From JBGTSJ01 sp041940305 (lineage in GTDB: Bacteria > Planctomycetota > Planctomycetia > Planctomycetales > Planctomycetaceae): 64,000 bases of DNA. Each line of letters starts with the position of its first letter. Within the stretch, counting starts at the first letter, position 1. The translations under genes were made by a program, and so were the position numbers. The notes under the pieces were generated by a model. The model was not told the origin of the DNA and made no database searches. It saw nothing but the letters and a program-made list of their open reading frames with translations. Of this stretch, positions 35,924 through 49,446 are shown in pieces. The stretch is taken from positions 173,203-237,202 of the forward strand of contig JBGTSJ010000008.1 of the NCBI GenBank assembly GCA_041940305.1, read 5' to 3'.

Positions 35924-36829
35924 ATGCTGTTCGACACTCACACCAACCTGATGTGGTACCCCGACCACCTCTCCGACGAGTTCGTTGAGTTCGCCTGGGA
36001 GGCCAAGCGCGCCAAAATGAAGCTGTCGCCCGACGTCTACTTCGCGGGGAGCGACGTGAAGGAGCAGAACGCCTTCGACTCCCGCCCCGATCAGTTGCTG
36101 GAGGCCACCCGCGATGCCGACAAGGTCATCGTCTTCGGCATTAAGGCCCCCTTCTGCGGGATCAACGCCGACCAGGAACTTATCGCCCGGTTCGTCAAGG
36201 ATCACTCCGACCGCTTCATCGGCTGGTGCTCCGTCGATCCCAACGACGCCGACTGCGTCGACCAGCTGGTCTATTACGTCAACGACCTCGGGCTGCGCGG
36301 ACTCAAGTGCTCGCCGATCTACCAGAACTGGGACCCGCAGGATCCAAAGCATTTGCCGCTGTTCCGCAAGGCGGAGGAACTTGGCATTCCGGTCAATATC
36401 CATCAGGGCACGTCGTTCGTCCGGCCGGGACCGCTGAAGTACGCCAACCCGGTCCTGCTCGAGGACATCGCCATCGCCTGTCCCGATCTGCGGATCGTCA
36501 TCGCCCACATGGGGCACCCCTGGGAGGACGAATGCGTGGTCCTCATTCGCAAGCATCCTAACCTGTACACCAACATCTCGGCTCTGCACTACCGGCCGCT
36601 GCGGCACTATCAGGCCTTCATCACGGCCATCGAGTACGGCGTCGAGCACAAGCTGATCTTCGGCTCCGACTTCCCATCCGCCACCGCCGCCCAGGTCATC
36701 GCCGGCCAGCACAAGGTCAACGACGTCGTCCGCGGCACCAACCTCCCCAAAGTTCCCGACGAGATGATCCACAACATCATCTACGAGAACTGGAAGCGCT
36801 TCCTCCCGGAATACGCCTCGTCCGTTTAG
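35924..36829 (+). CDS. Amidohydrolase-2 family metal hydrolase/decarboxylase
   Basis: 301 residues from ATG at 35924, with AAAGGA about 7 bases before it; the open frame extends upstream but lacks support. A TIM-barrel amidohydrolase: the first strand is LFDTHTNLMW, His in VNIHQGTSF, His in IVIAHMGHPWEDE, and Asp in LIFGSDFPSA. The usual first-strand HxH is replaced by DTHTN, as in amidohydrolase-2 (ACMSD/gamma-resorcylate decarboxylase) proteins. A hydrolytic or decarboxylating reaction on a small aromatic or lactone substrate is plausible. The short palindrome behind its stop (36831-36849) may end the mRNA. Confidence 0.85.
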   Translation: MLFDTHTNLMWYPDHLSDEFVEFAWEAKRAKMKLSPDVYFAGSDVKEQNAFDSRPDQLLEATRDADKVIVFGIKAPFCGINADQELIARFVKDHSDRFIGWCSVDPNDADCVDQLVYYVNDLGLRGLKCSPIYQNWDPQDPKHLPLFRKAEELGIPVNIHQGTSFVRPGPLKYANPVLLEDIAIACPDLRIVIAHMGHPWEDECVVLIRKHPNLYTNISALHYRPLRHYQAFITAIEYGVEHKLIFGSDFPSATAAQVIAGQHKVNDVVRGTNLPKVPDEMIHNIIYENWKRFLPEYASSV

Positions 36830-36830
36830 C

Positions 36831-36849
36831 CCCGGCCCACCGGGCCGGG
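36831..36849. repeat. Palindrome CCCGGCCC-N3-GGGCCGGG, copy 1
   Basis: An 8-bp perfect stem with loop ACC, starting one base after the amidohydrolase stop and followed by ACT. The same stem, also followed by ACT, occurs at 56534-56552. It may be a dispersed REP-like element or hairpin terminator without T tract. Confidence 0.6.
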
Positions 36850-36911
36850 ACTCTGCACCCTCATCAACTCCCCAGCCAGCGTCGCCCGATTCGACTCGAA
36901 CAACCACGCCC

Positions 36912-39900
36912 ATGCGATCACTGATATTGCGGGCCACAGCCTTCATCGCGATAGCCGCCATCGTTTTGACCAGCGCCCATGCCTTCGCCCAAGGCCTCAC
37001 CCCCGCTGAGGCCGAAGCCCGCATCACGGCCGCAGACGGCCTCCAGGTCACGCTCTTCGCCAGCGAACCTGAAGTACGCCAACCCATCCTGACCAAGGTC
37101 GATGACCGCGGCCGGCTCTGGACCATCCAGTACCTCCAGTATCCCAATCCCGCCGGACTCGAACGAATCTCGGTCGATCGCTGGTCCCGCACCGTTTATG
37201 ACCGCGTGCCCGAGCCTCCCCCGCACGGCCCCCGCGGAGCCGACCGCATCACGATTCTCACCGACACCGACGGCGACGGCCGCGCGGATCGCTTTCACGA
37301 CTTCGTCGACGGCCTGAATCTTGCCACCGGCCTCGCCTTCGGGCACGGCGGCGTCTTCGTCCTGCAGGTCCCCTACCTCCTCTTCTATCCGGACCGCGAC
37401 CGGGACGATGTCCCCGATTCCGACCCCGAAGTCCTCCTCACCGGCTTCGGCATGGAGGACGCCCAATCCCTCGCCAATCATCTGACGTGGGGACCCGACG
37501 GCTGGCTCTACGGCGTCAATGGCAGCACCACGACCTGCAACATTCGCGGCATCGAGTTCCAGCAGGGCGTCTGGCGCTACCATCCTCTGGAAGACCGCTT
37601 CGAGCTGTTCTGCGAAGGGGGCGGCAACACCTTCGGTCTCACGTTCGACGAGCGGGGCAACCTCTTCTACAGCACCAACGGCGGCCCCTTCATTCATGCC
37701 CTGCAGGGAGCCTACTACCGCAAAAGCTTCGGTAAGCATGGACCGCTCCATAACCTCTACGCCTACGGCTTCTTCGAGATCGTCCAGCGCGACCAGATGC
37801 CGCTCGGCCCCCCCACCGGCGGCACCGTCTATCTCGCCGACGCCTTCCCCGAGCGGTTCCGCGGCGCCTTCATCGCTGGCAACTTTCTCGGCCACTCCGC
37901 CTCCTGGTGGACGCTGCAGCCCGCCGGCTCGACCTTCACCGCAAAGTACGGCGGCGAACTGATCGAAGCCCATGACGCGTGGTTCGGCGCGACCGACATG
38001 TGCGCATCTCCCGACGGCGCGATGTACCTCAGCGACTTCTACGACCAGCGCACCGCTCATCCCGATCCCGACGCCAACTGGGATGTCTCCAACGGCCGCA
38101 TCTACCGCATCGCATCTCCCGACCACACCGCTGCGGACGCGATCGACATTTCCGCATTGAACATCCACGAACTGGTCGACCTGCTCCGGCATCCCCATCA
38201 CTGGTTCGCCGACCGCGCCCGCGTCGAATTCGCCGCCCGCCGCGATCCCGAAGTCATCCCGGCGCTGCGGGCCGCGGCGCTGGAATCGCCGGAGGAGACG
38301 CTCGCCCTGCAGTCGCTCTGGGCCCTCCACGTCAGCGGAGGCTTCGATGACGAAGTCGCTCTCCAACTCCTGAACCGCGAGGCCGCATACCTGCGCATGT
38401 GGACGATCCGCCTGCTGGGCGACCGCAACGAAGTCTCGGCTGCGGTGCACGAACGTCTGCTGCAACTGGCCGCAACGGAAACGAGCCCGGTCGTGCGCTG
38501 TCAGCTCGCCGCGACCGCCCGCCGGCTCGACGATGCACTCGCAATCCCGCTCCTCGATACGCTCCTCACCCCCCTTCCCGACGACTCCGATCCCCGCACG
38601 CCCTGGATGATCTGGTGGGGCATCGAGTCGCATGCGATCAGCGGACGGGATGACCTGCTGTCCCGTTTCGCGAACGCAGCCTCCTGGACCGTCCCCTCCC
38701 GTCGCACGCAGTCGCTGCATCTCCTGCGCCGCTGGACTGCCGCCGGCACTGCCGCGGGATATGACGCAGCACATCGATTGCTGCAATCCGCTCCCGCCAA
38801 GCACCGCGGCGAGGCGTATGCCGCGCTCTCACTCGGACTGGCAGAACGCACGGCCACGCTGGGGGAGATCGAACAGGGAGGCCTGTTCGAGCAGTTCGCC
38901 ACCGCCTCAAACGGCGACCCCGAACAGTTCACTCCCGCGGAGCCTGTCCTGGATGTTCTCAAGGCGGATGTGGAGCAGCACTGGCGCTCGTCGCCCCAGG
39001 AGATCGACCGATTGAAGCTGGCCCTGCTCTGCGAAGTCGATGGCGCCTATGCAGCCCTCCTGCAGTCGGTGGAGTCCGGTTGCCGGTCCGGCGAGTTGAG
39101 CAGCGACCGCCTGAACCTCCTCGCCGAGTTCGGACAGGACGACTGCGTCCCGCTCCTGATCGCCTGTCTGAAGCAGGCACAGGACGAGGCATCGATCAGC
39201 GGCATCGTCCGCACGCTGGGACGGTTCGAAAGTGACGCCGCCGCCGAAGCGCTGGTGTCCGCCTGCTCCCGCCTCTCCCCCGCATCCCGTGCAACCGTCA
39301 TCGACGTCCTCCTCGCGCGGCCCAGGTCCGCCGCACTCTTCCTGCAACAGGTGCGCAGCGGCGTTATCGACCCGCAGGAGGTGTCCATCCCCCAGGTCCG
39401 CATCGTGGCCCTGCACCAGAGCGATGAGCTGAACGGGATCGTCCAGGAACTGTGGGGCAACGTCAGCGCCGGATCGCCCGAAGAGAAGCTGGCCGAGATG
39501 CGGCGGTTCAACAACGACCTCAACGCCGGCTCGGGCGATGCCGCCGCCGGCAAGCAACTGTTCGTCAAGCACTGCGGCACATGCCACGTGCTGTTCGGCG
39601 AGGGAAATCGGATCGGCCCCGAGCTCACCACCGCCAATCGCAAGGACCGCGACGCCCTCCTCGCCAACATCGTCGATCCCTCCGCCGTCGTCCGCCGCGA
39701 GTACATCAACTACACGCTGTTGACGTTCGACGGCCGCATCCTCACCGGCCTGCTCGCCGAGCAGGATGCGGCCAGCGTCACCGTCTTGGACGCAAAGAAC
39801 GAACGGACGCGCATCCCGCGCGAAGACATCGACGAGCTCCGCGAATCCCCCGTCTCCCTCATGCCCGACGACATCCTCCAGAAACTCGCCCCCCAGGAAC

Positions 39901-39932
39901 GCCGCAACCTGTTCGCCTACCTGATGCAGTAA
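36912..39932 (+). CDS. PVC-type membrane-bound dehydrogenase with haem-binding tail
   Basis: 1,006 residues. A signal peptide runs to about residue 26 (LTSAHAFAQ). Residues ~35-420 are the six-bladed propeller of the PVC-type dehydrogenase family (ADGLQVTLFASEPEVRQPIL, HLTWGPDGWLYGVNGSTT). Residues ~430-840 are HEAT-like helices. The C-terminal domain (~870-1006) has a c-type haem site CGTCH, then GNRIGPELTTANRKDRDALL and FDGRILTGLLAEQDAA, the same module as in the 32697 protein. This architecture is nearly confined to Planctomycetes and relatives. It is assumed to oxidise a sugar or alcohol in the periplasm and pass electrons to the haem, but the substrate is unknown. Confidence 0.92.
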   Translation: MRSLILRATAFIAIAAIVLTSAHAFAQGLTPAEAEARITAADGLQVTLFASEPEVRQPILTKVDDRGRLWTIQYLQYPNPAGLERISVDRWSRTVYDRVPEPPPHGPRGADRITILTDTDGDGRADRFHDFVDGLNLATGLAFGHGGVFVLQVPYLLFYPDRDRDDVPDSDPEVLLTGFGMEDAQSLANHLTWGPDGWLYGVNGSTTTCNIRGIEFQQGVWRYHPLEDRFELFCEGGGNTFGLTFDERGNLFYSTNGGPFIHALQGAYYRKSFGKHGPLHNLYAYGFFEIVQRDQMPLGPPTGGTVYLADAFPERFRGAFIAGNFLGHSASWWTLQPAGSTFTAKYGGELIEAHDAWFGATDMCASPDGAMYLSDFYDQRTAHPDPDANWDVSNGRIYRIASPDHTAADAIDISALNIHELVDLLRHPHHWFADRARVEFAARRDPEVIPALRAAALESPEETLALQSLWALHVSGGFDDEVALQLLNREAAYLRMWTIRLLGDRNEVSAAVHERLLQLAATETSPVVRCQLAATARRLDDALAIPLLDTLLTPLPDDSDPRTPWMIWWGIESHAISGRDDLLSRFANAASWTVPSRRTQSLHLLRRWTAAGTAAGYDAAHRLLQSAPAKHRGEAYAALSLGLAERTATLGEIEQGGLFEQFATASNGDPEQFTPAEPVLDVLKADVEQHWRSSPQEIDRLKLALLCEVDGAYAALLQSVESGCRSGELSSDRLNLLAEFGQDDCVPLLIACLKQAQDEASISGIVRTLGRFESDAAAEALVSACSRLSPASRATVIDVLLARPRSAALFLQQVRSGVIDPQEVSIPQVRIVALHQSDELNGIVQELWGNVSAGSPEEKLAEMRRFNNDLNAGSGDAAAGKQLFVKHCGTCHVLFGEGNRIGPELTTANRKDRDALLANIVDPSAVVRREYINYTLLTFDGRILTGLLAEQDAASVTVLDAKNERTRIPREDIDELRESPVSLMPDDILQKLAPQERRNLFAYLMQ

Positions 39933-40282
39933 GCCCGACAAAACGAGCGGACTGCCGGTTCGTTGTGCTACGAACGATGCAGTTCCTGTTGCCCTGCGCA
40001 CGACTTCGGACTACGGATCAAGCCGATGGGCACGGATCAACGCCTCTCAGAACGCGCATCGACCACATGACCGCCGCAATCGGCCCGGAGCAGATCGAAT
40101 CCGGAATGACTGACCTTTACAGCACTGCTGATCCGTGCCCATCCGTGTGATCCGTGGTTGCGGCCAGGCGCTTCTCCCTTGTTGCCGCTTCGCGATTCCG
40201 TCCCCGCTCCCGTGTTTGCCGCCCTTCTGCACTAACAGAAACGGCTCACGGCCACATCGCTCGTCGGGCAGTCCGTTGCTCT
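39933..40282. repeat. Gene-free gap with 15-bp inverted repeat
   Basis: 350 bases between convergent genes. It holds a perfect 15-bp inverted repeat, GATGGGCACGGATCA (40024-40038) and TGATCCGTGCCCATC (40129-40143), with 90 bases between. The second arm continues into CCGTGTGATCCGTGG, a phrase seen as an interspersed repeat in many environmental bacteria (recalled, not searched). No coding sequence is supported. Confidence 0.65.
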
Positions 40283-41338
40283 TCAGTCCGCCGGCAGTTG
40301 ATAACCCTTACGATTTAGCCGGATTCGGTACAGCGAACTGCCGGCCGTGATGTACAGCAGATTGCTGTCCTCTCCGCGGCCGAATCCCACGTTCGTCGGC
40401 ATCTCCGTCGGGATGTAGGCCAGTTCGTCCCCGTCGGGCGCGTAGACGCAGATGCCATGCCGGCTCTCAGCCCGCACCGCGACGTACAGGTTCCCGTCCG
40501 CGTCGCAGACCAGTCCGTCCGGCCCGTCTTCCGGATAATAGTCCACCAGTGTCTCACGGAACGTCGCACTGCCGTCCTCCGCCAGATCGTACGCCATCAG
40601 CGCCATGTGCCCCTTGCGCATCGGCGCCTGGATGCCGGTCACCGAATCGGCGTCGCCCGCGAGTCGGTCGATGCTCGTCGCACCATTGTCATTGCTCACG
40701 ACGTACAGCGTCCGCTGGTCCGGTGAGACGCAGACTCCGTTCGGCTTGCCGGCGTCTGTGATGATCCGGTGCAGTGAGCCATCGGGATCGATGCGGTACA
40801 CCGCCTGCACCGGCTGGTCGATCCCCTCATAGCCCAGGTAGCGCGGATCGCTGAAGTAGATCCGCCCCTGCTCGTCGATCGTGATGTCGTTGGGAGAATT
40901 CAGCGGCCGCCCCTCAAACAGCGCGGCGATGATGTATGTCTTCCCTGTCTGCATGTCGGTCCGCGTCACGCGGCGGCCGCCATAGTCCGCCCCTTCGGCG
41001 ACCAGCATCCGTCCCTGTGCGTCAAACTTGATGCCGTTCGACATCCCGCTCGGCGAGCGGAAGATCTTCGTCTCACCGCTGGCCGGATCGAAGTTCCAGA
41101 TGTGCCCCGCCTCGATCGCTCCCTGCTCGTTCCGCGCGACGTGCGAAAACGTGATCTCGCTGAAATACACCTGTCCGTCCGGCGCGACCGACACCCCCTC
41201 CGTGAGCACATGCGAGGTGAACAACTTCTCCAGTTCCGCATCCTCCGGCACGATCGGCTCGGCCGCGTGCAGCGGAACCGTCAGAATCACGATCAGCGTC
41301 AGCATGCCGGAGTAGGGAGCGCTGCAAGTTCTCTGCAT
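40283..41338 (-). CDS. SMP-30/gluconolactonase-like exported protein
   Basis: 351 residues from ATG at 41338, which gives a signal peptide (LTLIVILTVPLHAAEP). A six-bladed SMP-30 propeller follows with the expected metal-site residues: Glu in LTEGVSVAPDG, Asn in LNSPNDITIDEQGRIYFSD, Asn in KPNGVCVSPDQRTLYV and Asp in GPDGLVCDADGNLYVA. It probably hydrolyses a sugar lactone in the periplasm, which would suit products of a quinoprotein or PVC-type dehydrogenase such as the neighbour at 36912, although the two are convergent and not an operon. Substrate specificity is open. Confidence 0.87.
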   Translation of the reverse strand: MQRTCSAPYSGMLTLIVILTVPLHAAEPIVPEDAELEKLFTSHVLTEGVSVAPDGQVYFSEITFSHVARNEQGAIEAGHIWNFDPASGETKIFRSPSGMSNGIKFDAQGRMLVAEGADYGGRRVTRTDMQTGKTYIIAALFEGRPLNSPNDITIDEQGRIYFSDPRYLGYEGIDQPVQAVYRIDPDGSLHRIITDAGKPNGVCVSPDQRTLYVVSNDNGATSIDRLAGDADSVTGIQAPMRKGHMALMAYDLAEDGSATFRETLVDYYPEDGPDGLVCDADGNLYVAVRAESRHGICVYAPDGDELAYIPTEMPTNVGFGRGEDSNLLYITAGSSLYRIRLNRKGYQLPAD

Positions 41339-41550
41339 CGGATGGTCCTGGTCAATCAAGGTGCGACAACGCGTTCACTCGCATTCACTGTGGAAGCTGC
41401 AATCAGTCAAATCAACCCGCGCGGCGTGTTGAGCGCGTCGCCTTTGCCGGGGTACGATGTACGTGCCGCCGTATCCTGTCGGAGGTTTCCGGTACGGATC
41501 GGTGTTGATGTGCGTCTTTCCTCTTCGCGATCATCCGCCGCCGATGTGAG

Positions 41551-44700
<3,150 letters not shown>

Positions 44701-44704
44701 CGGC

Positions 44705-46111
<1,407 letters not shown>

Positions 46112-46389
46112 ACCCGACGCTGACTTCGCTTGGCCAAGAGCACACTGGGCTCGCTCGTTTGCCGCGTCGTCCTCCCGAGAACGTCTTTGATCTCCGCCTG
46201 AGAACGCCCTGCGGATGTCGTCTTCATTCTGGCTGACGACCGGGGCTGCGGAGAACCGGCGTAACCGCGGACCTCAGCCGGCGCGACACCTTCGCTTCGC
46301 GTGCACGCGAGGCCGTGCCGTTGCACGTCCTTGAAGCGCGCTTCCCTCGCGGGTACCCTCGTCTCGACCCTGACTCGCCCCACTGCCTG

Positions 46390-48072
46390 ATGTCCGACCC
46401 CTCTGATCGCGATCTCGATACGATCCAGCCTTCGGCTGATCCGGCGGTCTCCGACGGCGTCAAGGAACCGCCGCGAACGTTCTTCTCCACGCTCCGGCAC
46501 CTCGGCCCCGGCTTGATCATCGCCGCCAGCATCGTCGGCTCCGGCGAACTCATCGCCACCACCAAGACCGGTGCCCAGGCCGGCATCTCGCTCCTGTGGC
46601 TGATCATCATCGGCTGCCTGATCAAGGTTTTCGTCCAGGTCGAGCTCGGCCGCTTCACCATTACGCACGGCGAAACCACGCTCGCCGCACTCAATAGCGT
46701 GCCGGGGCCGTTCGCTCTGCTCGGCATTAAGACGAATGTCCCGATCCCGAACTGGATCGTCCTGTTCTGGTGGGCCATGATGATCACCGGCATGGCCCAG
46801 CTGGGCGGCATCGTCGGAGGCGTCGGCCAGGCGATGGCCATGGCCACCCCCATCACCGGCGACTACCGCGAAGCCGTCCTCACCCCGTCCACCAAAGAAC
46901 TGCAGTGGTATCTCGAGTGGCAGGAGAAGATCGAGACGAATCACCCTGAGTTCCAGGCCCTCTCCGACTACGAACAGGCCCGCCGTCGCCGCGGACTCGA
47001 TCGCATCGAACAGGACCTGAACGTCATCGCCCCGCACGGCGACGAAGTGCTCGACACCATCCGCAGCGGCGGCACACCCGCCGAAGTCACCACCTACGAC
47101 GACCGCTACTGGGCCTCCGCGCTCACCATCGTCACCTGCCTGCTGCTGGTGAGCGGCCGCTACGGCATCATTCAGACCGTCTCCACCGTCTTCGTGGTGG
47201 CGTTCACGTTCATCACGATCGGCAACGTCATCCAGCTCCAGCGCACGCCGCAATGGCACATCTCGACGGAGCAGTTCCTGCGCGGCCTCTCGTTCTCACT
47301 TCCCGAAGGCAGCGGCCTCAAGACGGCACTCGCCACGTTCGGCATTATCGGCGTCGGCGCATCCGAACTCGTCTCGTATCCCTACTGGTGCATCGAGAAA
47401 GGCTACGCCAAGTTCGCCGGCAAGCGCACGCAGGATGACTCCTGGGCGAAGCGCGCCCGTGGCTGGATGCGCGTGATGCTCTGCGACGCGTTCATGTCGA
47501 TGGTCATCTACACCATCGCCACTCTCGCCTTCTTCCTGATGGGCGTCTCCGTCCTCCACAACGAGGGGCGCGACCCGGACGGCATGCGGATGGTCAGCAC
47601 CCTCGCCACCGCCTACGTCCCCGTCTTCGGCGAGCACGCCAAGTGGCTCTTCCTCATCGGCGCTTTCGCGGTGCTGTACTCCACGTTCCTCGTCGCCAGC
47701 GCCGGCCACGCCCGCACCTACACCGACGCCTTCAAGCTCCTCAATCTCATCCCCCGCAACAGCGAACGGGCCCACCGGCGATCCGTCTCAACCGTCGGCG
47801 TCGCGCTGCCGCTCATCTCGCTCGCCACATACTGGAGCGGCATTAACCCGGTGAAAGCGGTCCTCATCGCCGGCCTCATGCAGGCCATCCTCCTGCCCAT
47901 GCTCGGCTTCGCCGCCCTCTACTTCCGTTGGACCGCCACTGACCCCCGACTCAAGCCCCGCCCCGCCTGGGACCTCTTCCTCGTCCTCTCCTGCGTCGGC
48001 CTGCTGATCACCGGCCTCTGGGGAGCCGTTAAGGCGCTCGAAGACCTCTGGGCATCGGTCTCAGCGATGTAA
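46390..48072 (+). CDS. Nramp-related membrane transporter lacking the DPGN motif
   Basis: 560 residues from ATG at 46390, the first Met that gives a normal N-terminus; the open frame extends upstream to 46315. About 11 membrane helices. The first (LGPGLIIAASIVGSGELIA) aligns with Nramp helix 1, but the metal-binding DPGN is replaced by GSGE. In helix 6 the expected MPH motif is replaced (GVGASELVSYPYWCIEKG). An acidic soluble insertion of ~80 residues lies near 160-240 (ELQWYLEWQEKIETNHPEF). It belongs to the Nramp/LeuT-fold superfamily, but the ligand cannot be Mn/Fe by the usual residues. A hairpin follows the stop. Confidence 0.82.
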   Translation: MSDPSDRDLDTIQPSADPAVSDGVKEPPRTFFSTLRHLGPGLIIAASIVGSGELIATTKTGAQAGISLLWLIIIGCLIKVFVQVELGRFTITHGETTLAALNSVPGPFALLGIKTNVPIPNWIVLFWWAMMITGMAQLGGIVGGVGQAMAMATPITGDYREAVLTPSTKELQWYLEWQEKIETNHPEFQALSDYEQARRRRGLDRIEQDLNVIAPHGDEVLDTIRSGGTPAEVTTYDDRYWASALTIVTCLLLVSGRYGIIQTVSTVFVVAFTFITIGNVIQLQRTPQWHISTEQFLRGLSFSLPEGSGLKTALATFGIIGVGASELVSYPYWCIEKGYAKFAGKRTQDDSWAKRARGWMRVMLCDAFMSMVIYTIATLAFFLMGVSVLHNEGRDPDGMRMVSTLATAYVPVFGEHAKWLFLIGAFAVLYSTFLVASAGHARTYTDAFKLLNLIPRNSERAHRRSVSTVGVALPLISLATYWSGINPVKAVLIAGLMQAILLPMLGFAALYFRWTATDPRLKPRPAWDLFLVLSCVGLLITGLWGAVKALEDLWASVSAM

Positions 48073-48076
48073 TCGG

Positions 48077-48100
48077 GCCGGCGCGTCGAAGCACGCCGGC
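48077..48100 (+). terminator. Hairpin after the transporter gene
   Basis: GCCGGCG (48077-48083) pairs with CGCCGGC (48094-48100) around a 10-nt loop, 4 bases behind the stop. No T tract follows, so the terminator reading is tentative. Confidence 0.4.
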
Positions 48101-48189
48101 CTCGCCGGCGACAAATGACCTCCTGTTGACCCGTCGAGCCGAATTCACGATTCTTCCCGCCCCTTTCTCCCCGGCCGGGAAGACGTCTC

Positions 48190-49383
48190 ATGCCGCGATG
48201 CCCTACGGTTCCCTCGGAATGCCGCTGTCGACCGCGACGTTGGGTCACTGACGGAAGCCGACGGGGCTGGTTGTGCGCAGCCTTGCTGATGGGCCTGCTG
48301 GCGGGGATCACGTCGATCCTCCCGGCGGCCGACGAGCCGGCCCAGCCTCCGGGCGTGCTGGTGCTCTTCGACGGACGTGTCGTCACGGGCGCCATCGCCG
48401 AGCAGAACGGCGGGTACTTTGTGCGGCAGGCGAACGGCGGCCAGGTCTTCATGCCGTTTGAGGTGATTCGCCTGACGGCGACCTCGATGAACGAGGCCTA
48501 CGAGAAGCAGCGGGACACTCTCAAGAAGCCGACGGTCGCGGATCATCTGACGCTCGCCCAGTGGTGCTTCGACAACAAACTGCATGACCAGGCGAACGAA
48601 CAACTGGCGGCGGCGCTGCGACTCGAACCGGGACGGAGCGATGCGCGAGCGCTGCTCCAGCAGGTCGCCGCGGCACAGGGAACCGACGCTGACGACGGGC
48701 CGACCGACGCGAGCGATCCGGGTTCGGGAGCGCGTGCATTCAGCGGCCTGCGTCCGGCGACCACCGGTGATTTCACGCGGCGCATCCAGCCGGTGCTGGT
48801 GAACAAGTGCGGCAATGCGACCTGCCACGGCAGCGCATCGCAGAACTCGTTTCAACTGGTCAATCCGGGTCTCGCGCGTCGCCAGCGGCGGCTGGAAACG
48901 GAGCAGAACCTGGAGGCCACGCTGCGACAGATCGACCGCGAGCGGCCGGACCTCAGCCCGCTGCTCAGGACGCCGCAGGATCGGGAGAGCCTCGTCCACC
49001 GCGGCATCTTCATCGGACCGCTCGGAGACGGACAGATCAAGATGCTGCAGGAGTGGGTGCGGCAGGCGGCGGGCGAAATGGACGACACGGCCATTGCGGC
49101 GACGGACGGCGAGTCTCCGGAGATCGAGCAGACTTCGGGGAGTGTGCTGGAGACAGAAGGGGGCGGCGTATCCCAGGCGGGAGCGATCTCGCCGCTCATT
49201 ATTGAGATACCGCGAACGCCGAAGCCCCGCGAGAAGCCGGTACGGCCTGCGGCGACGAGGACCGCGCCGATCGACGATGATGCGGCGTTTCTGAGAAGCA
49301 TCCTGGACGAGGAGCGTCCGGATCCGTTTGATCCGGATGAGTTCAACCGTCAGGTGCACGGCCGCGGGGCGCGCGGGGAGTGA
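48190..49383 (+). CDS. Exported protein with CX4CH haem-like motif
   Basis: 397 residues. Basic head, then a signal or anchor helix (LCAALLMGLLAGITSILPAA). Residues ~55-100 form a small beta domain (GVLVLFDGRVVTGAIAEQNG). A helical TPR-like unit follows (~115-150), then after a low-complexity linker comes a domain starting FTRRIQPVLVNKCGNATCHG. That motif has four residues between the cysteines (CX4CH), unlike the usual CxxCH. A Pro/Arg-rich tail ends the protein. It is reminiscent of planctomycete cytochrome-like proteins that begin with the same RxIxPxLxxKC pattern. Haem attachment is uncertain and no partner is adjacent. Confidence 0.72.
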   Translation: MPRCPTVPSECRCRPRRWVTDGSRRGWLCAALLMGLLAGITSILPAADEPAQPPGVLVLFDGRVVTGAIAEQNGGYFVRQANGGQVFMPFEVIRLTATSMNEAYEKQRDTLKKPTVADHLTLAQWCFDNKLHDQANEQLAAALRLEPGRSDARALLQQVAAAQGTDADDGPTDASDPGSGARAFSGLRPATTGDFTRRIQPVLVNKCGNATCHGSASQNSFQLVNPGLARRQRRLETEQNLEATLRQIDRERPDLSPLLRTPQDRESLVHRGIFIGPLGDGQIKMLQEWVRQAAGEMDDTAIAATDGESPEIEQTSGSVLETEGGGVSQAGAISPLIIEIPRTPKPREKPVRPAATRTAPIDDDAAFLRSILDEERPDPFDPDEFNRQVHGRGARGE

Positions 49384-49403
49384 GTCGCATTCGAGCGGCT
49401 GTT

Positions 49404-49439
49404 CAGAACCACATTTTCTTTGGAGAAACCGGGGTTCTG
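49404..49439. terminator. Bidirectional terminator hairpin
   Basis: Outer arms CAGAACC (49404-49410) / GGTTCTG (49433-49439) enclose inner arms TTTCT (49415-49419) / AGAAA (49424-49428). It lies between convergent genes ending at 49383 and 49447. There is no long T tract on either side. Confidence 0.5.
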
Positions 49440-49446
49440 CCCGGCG

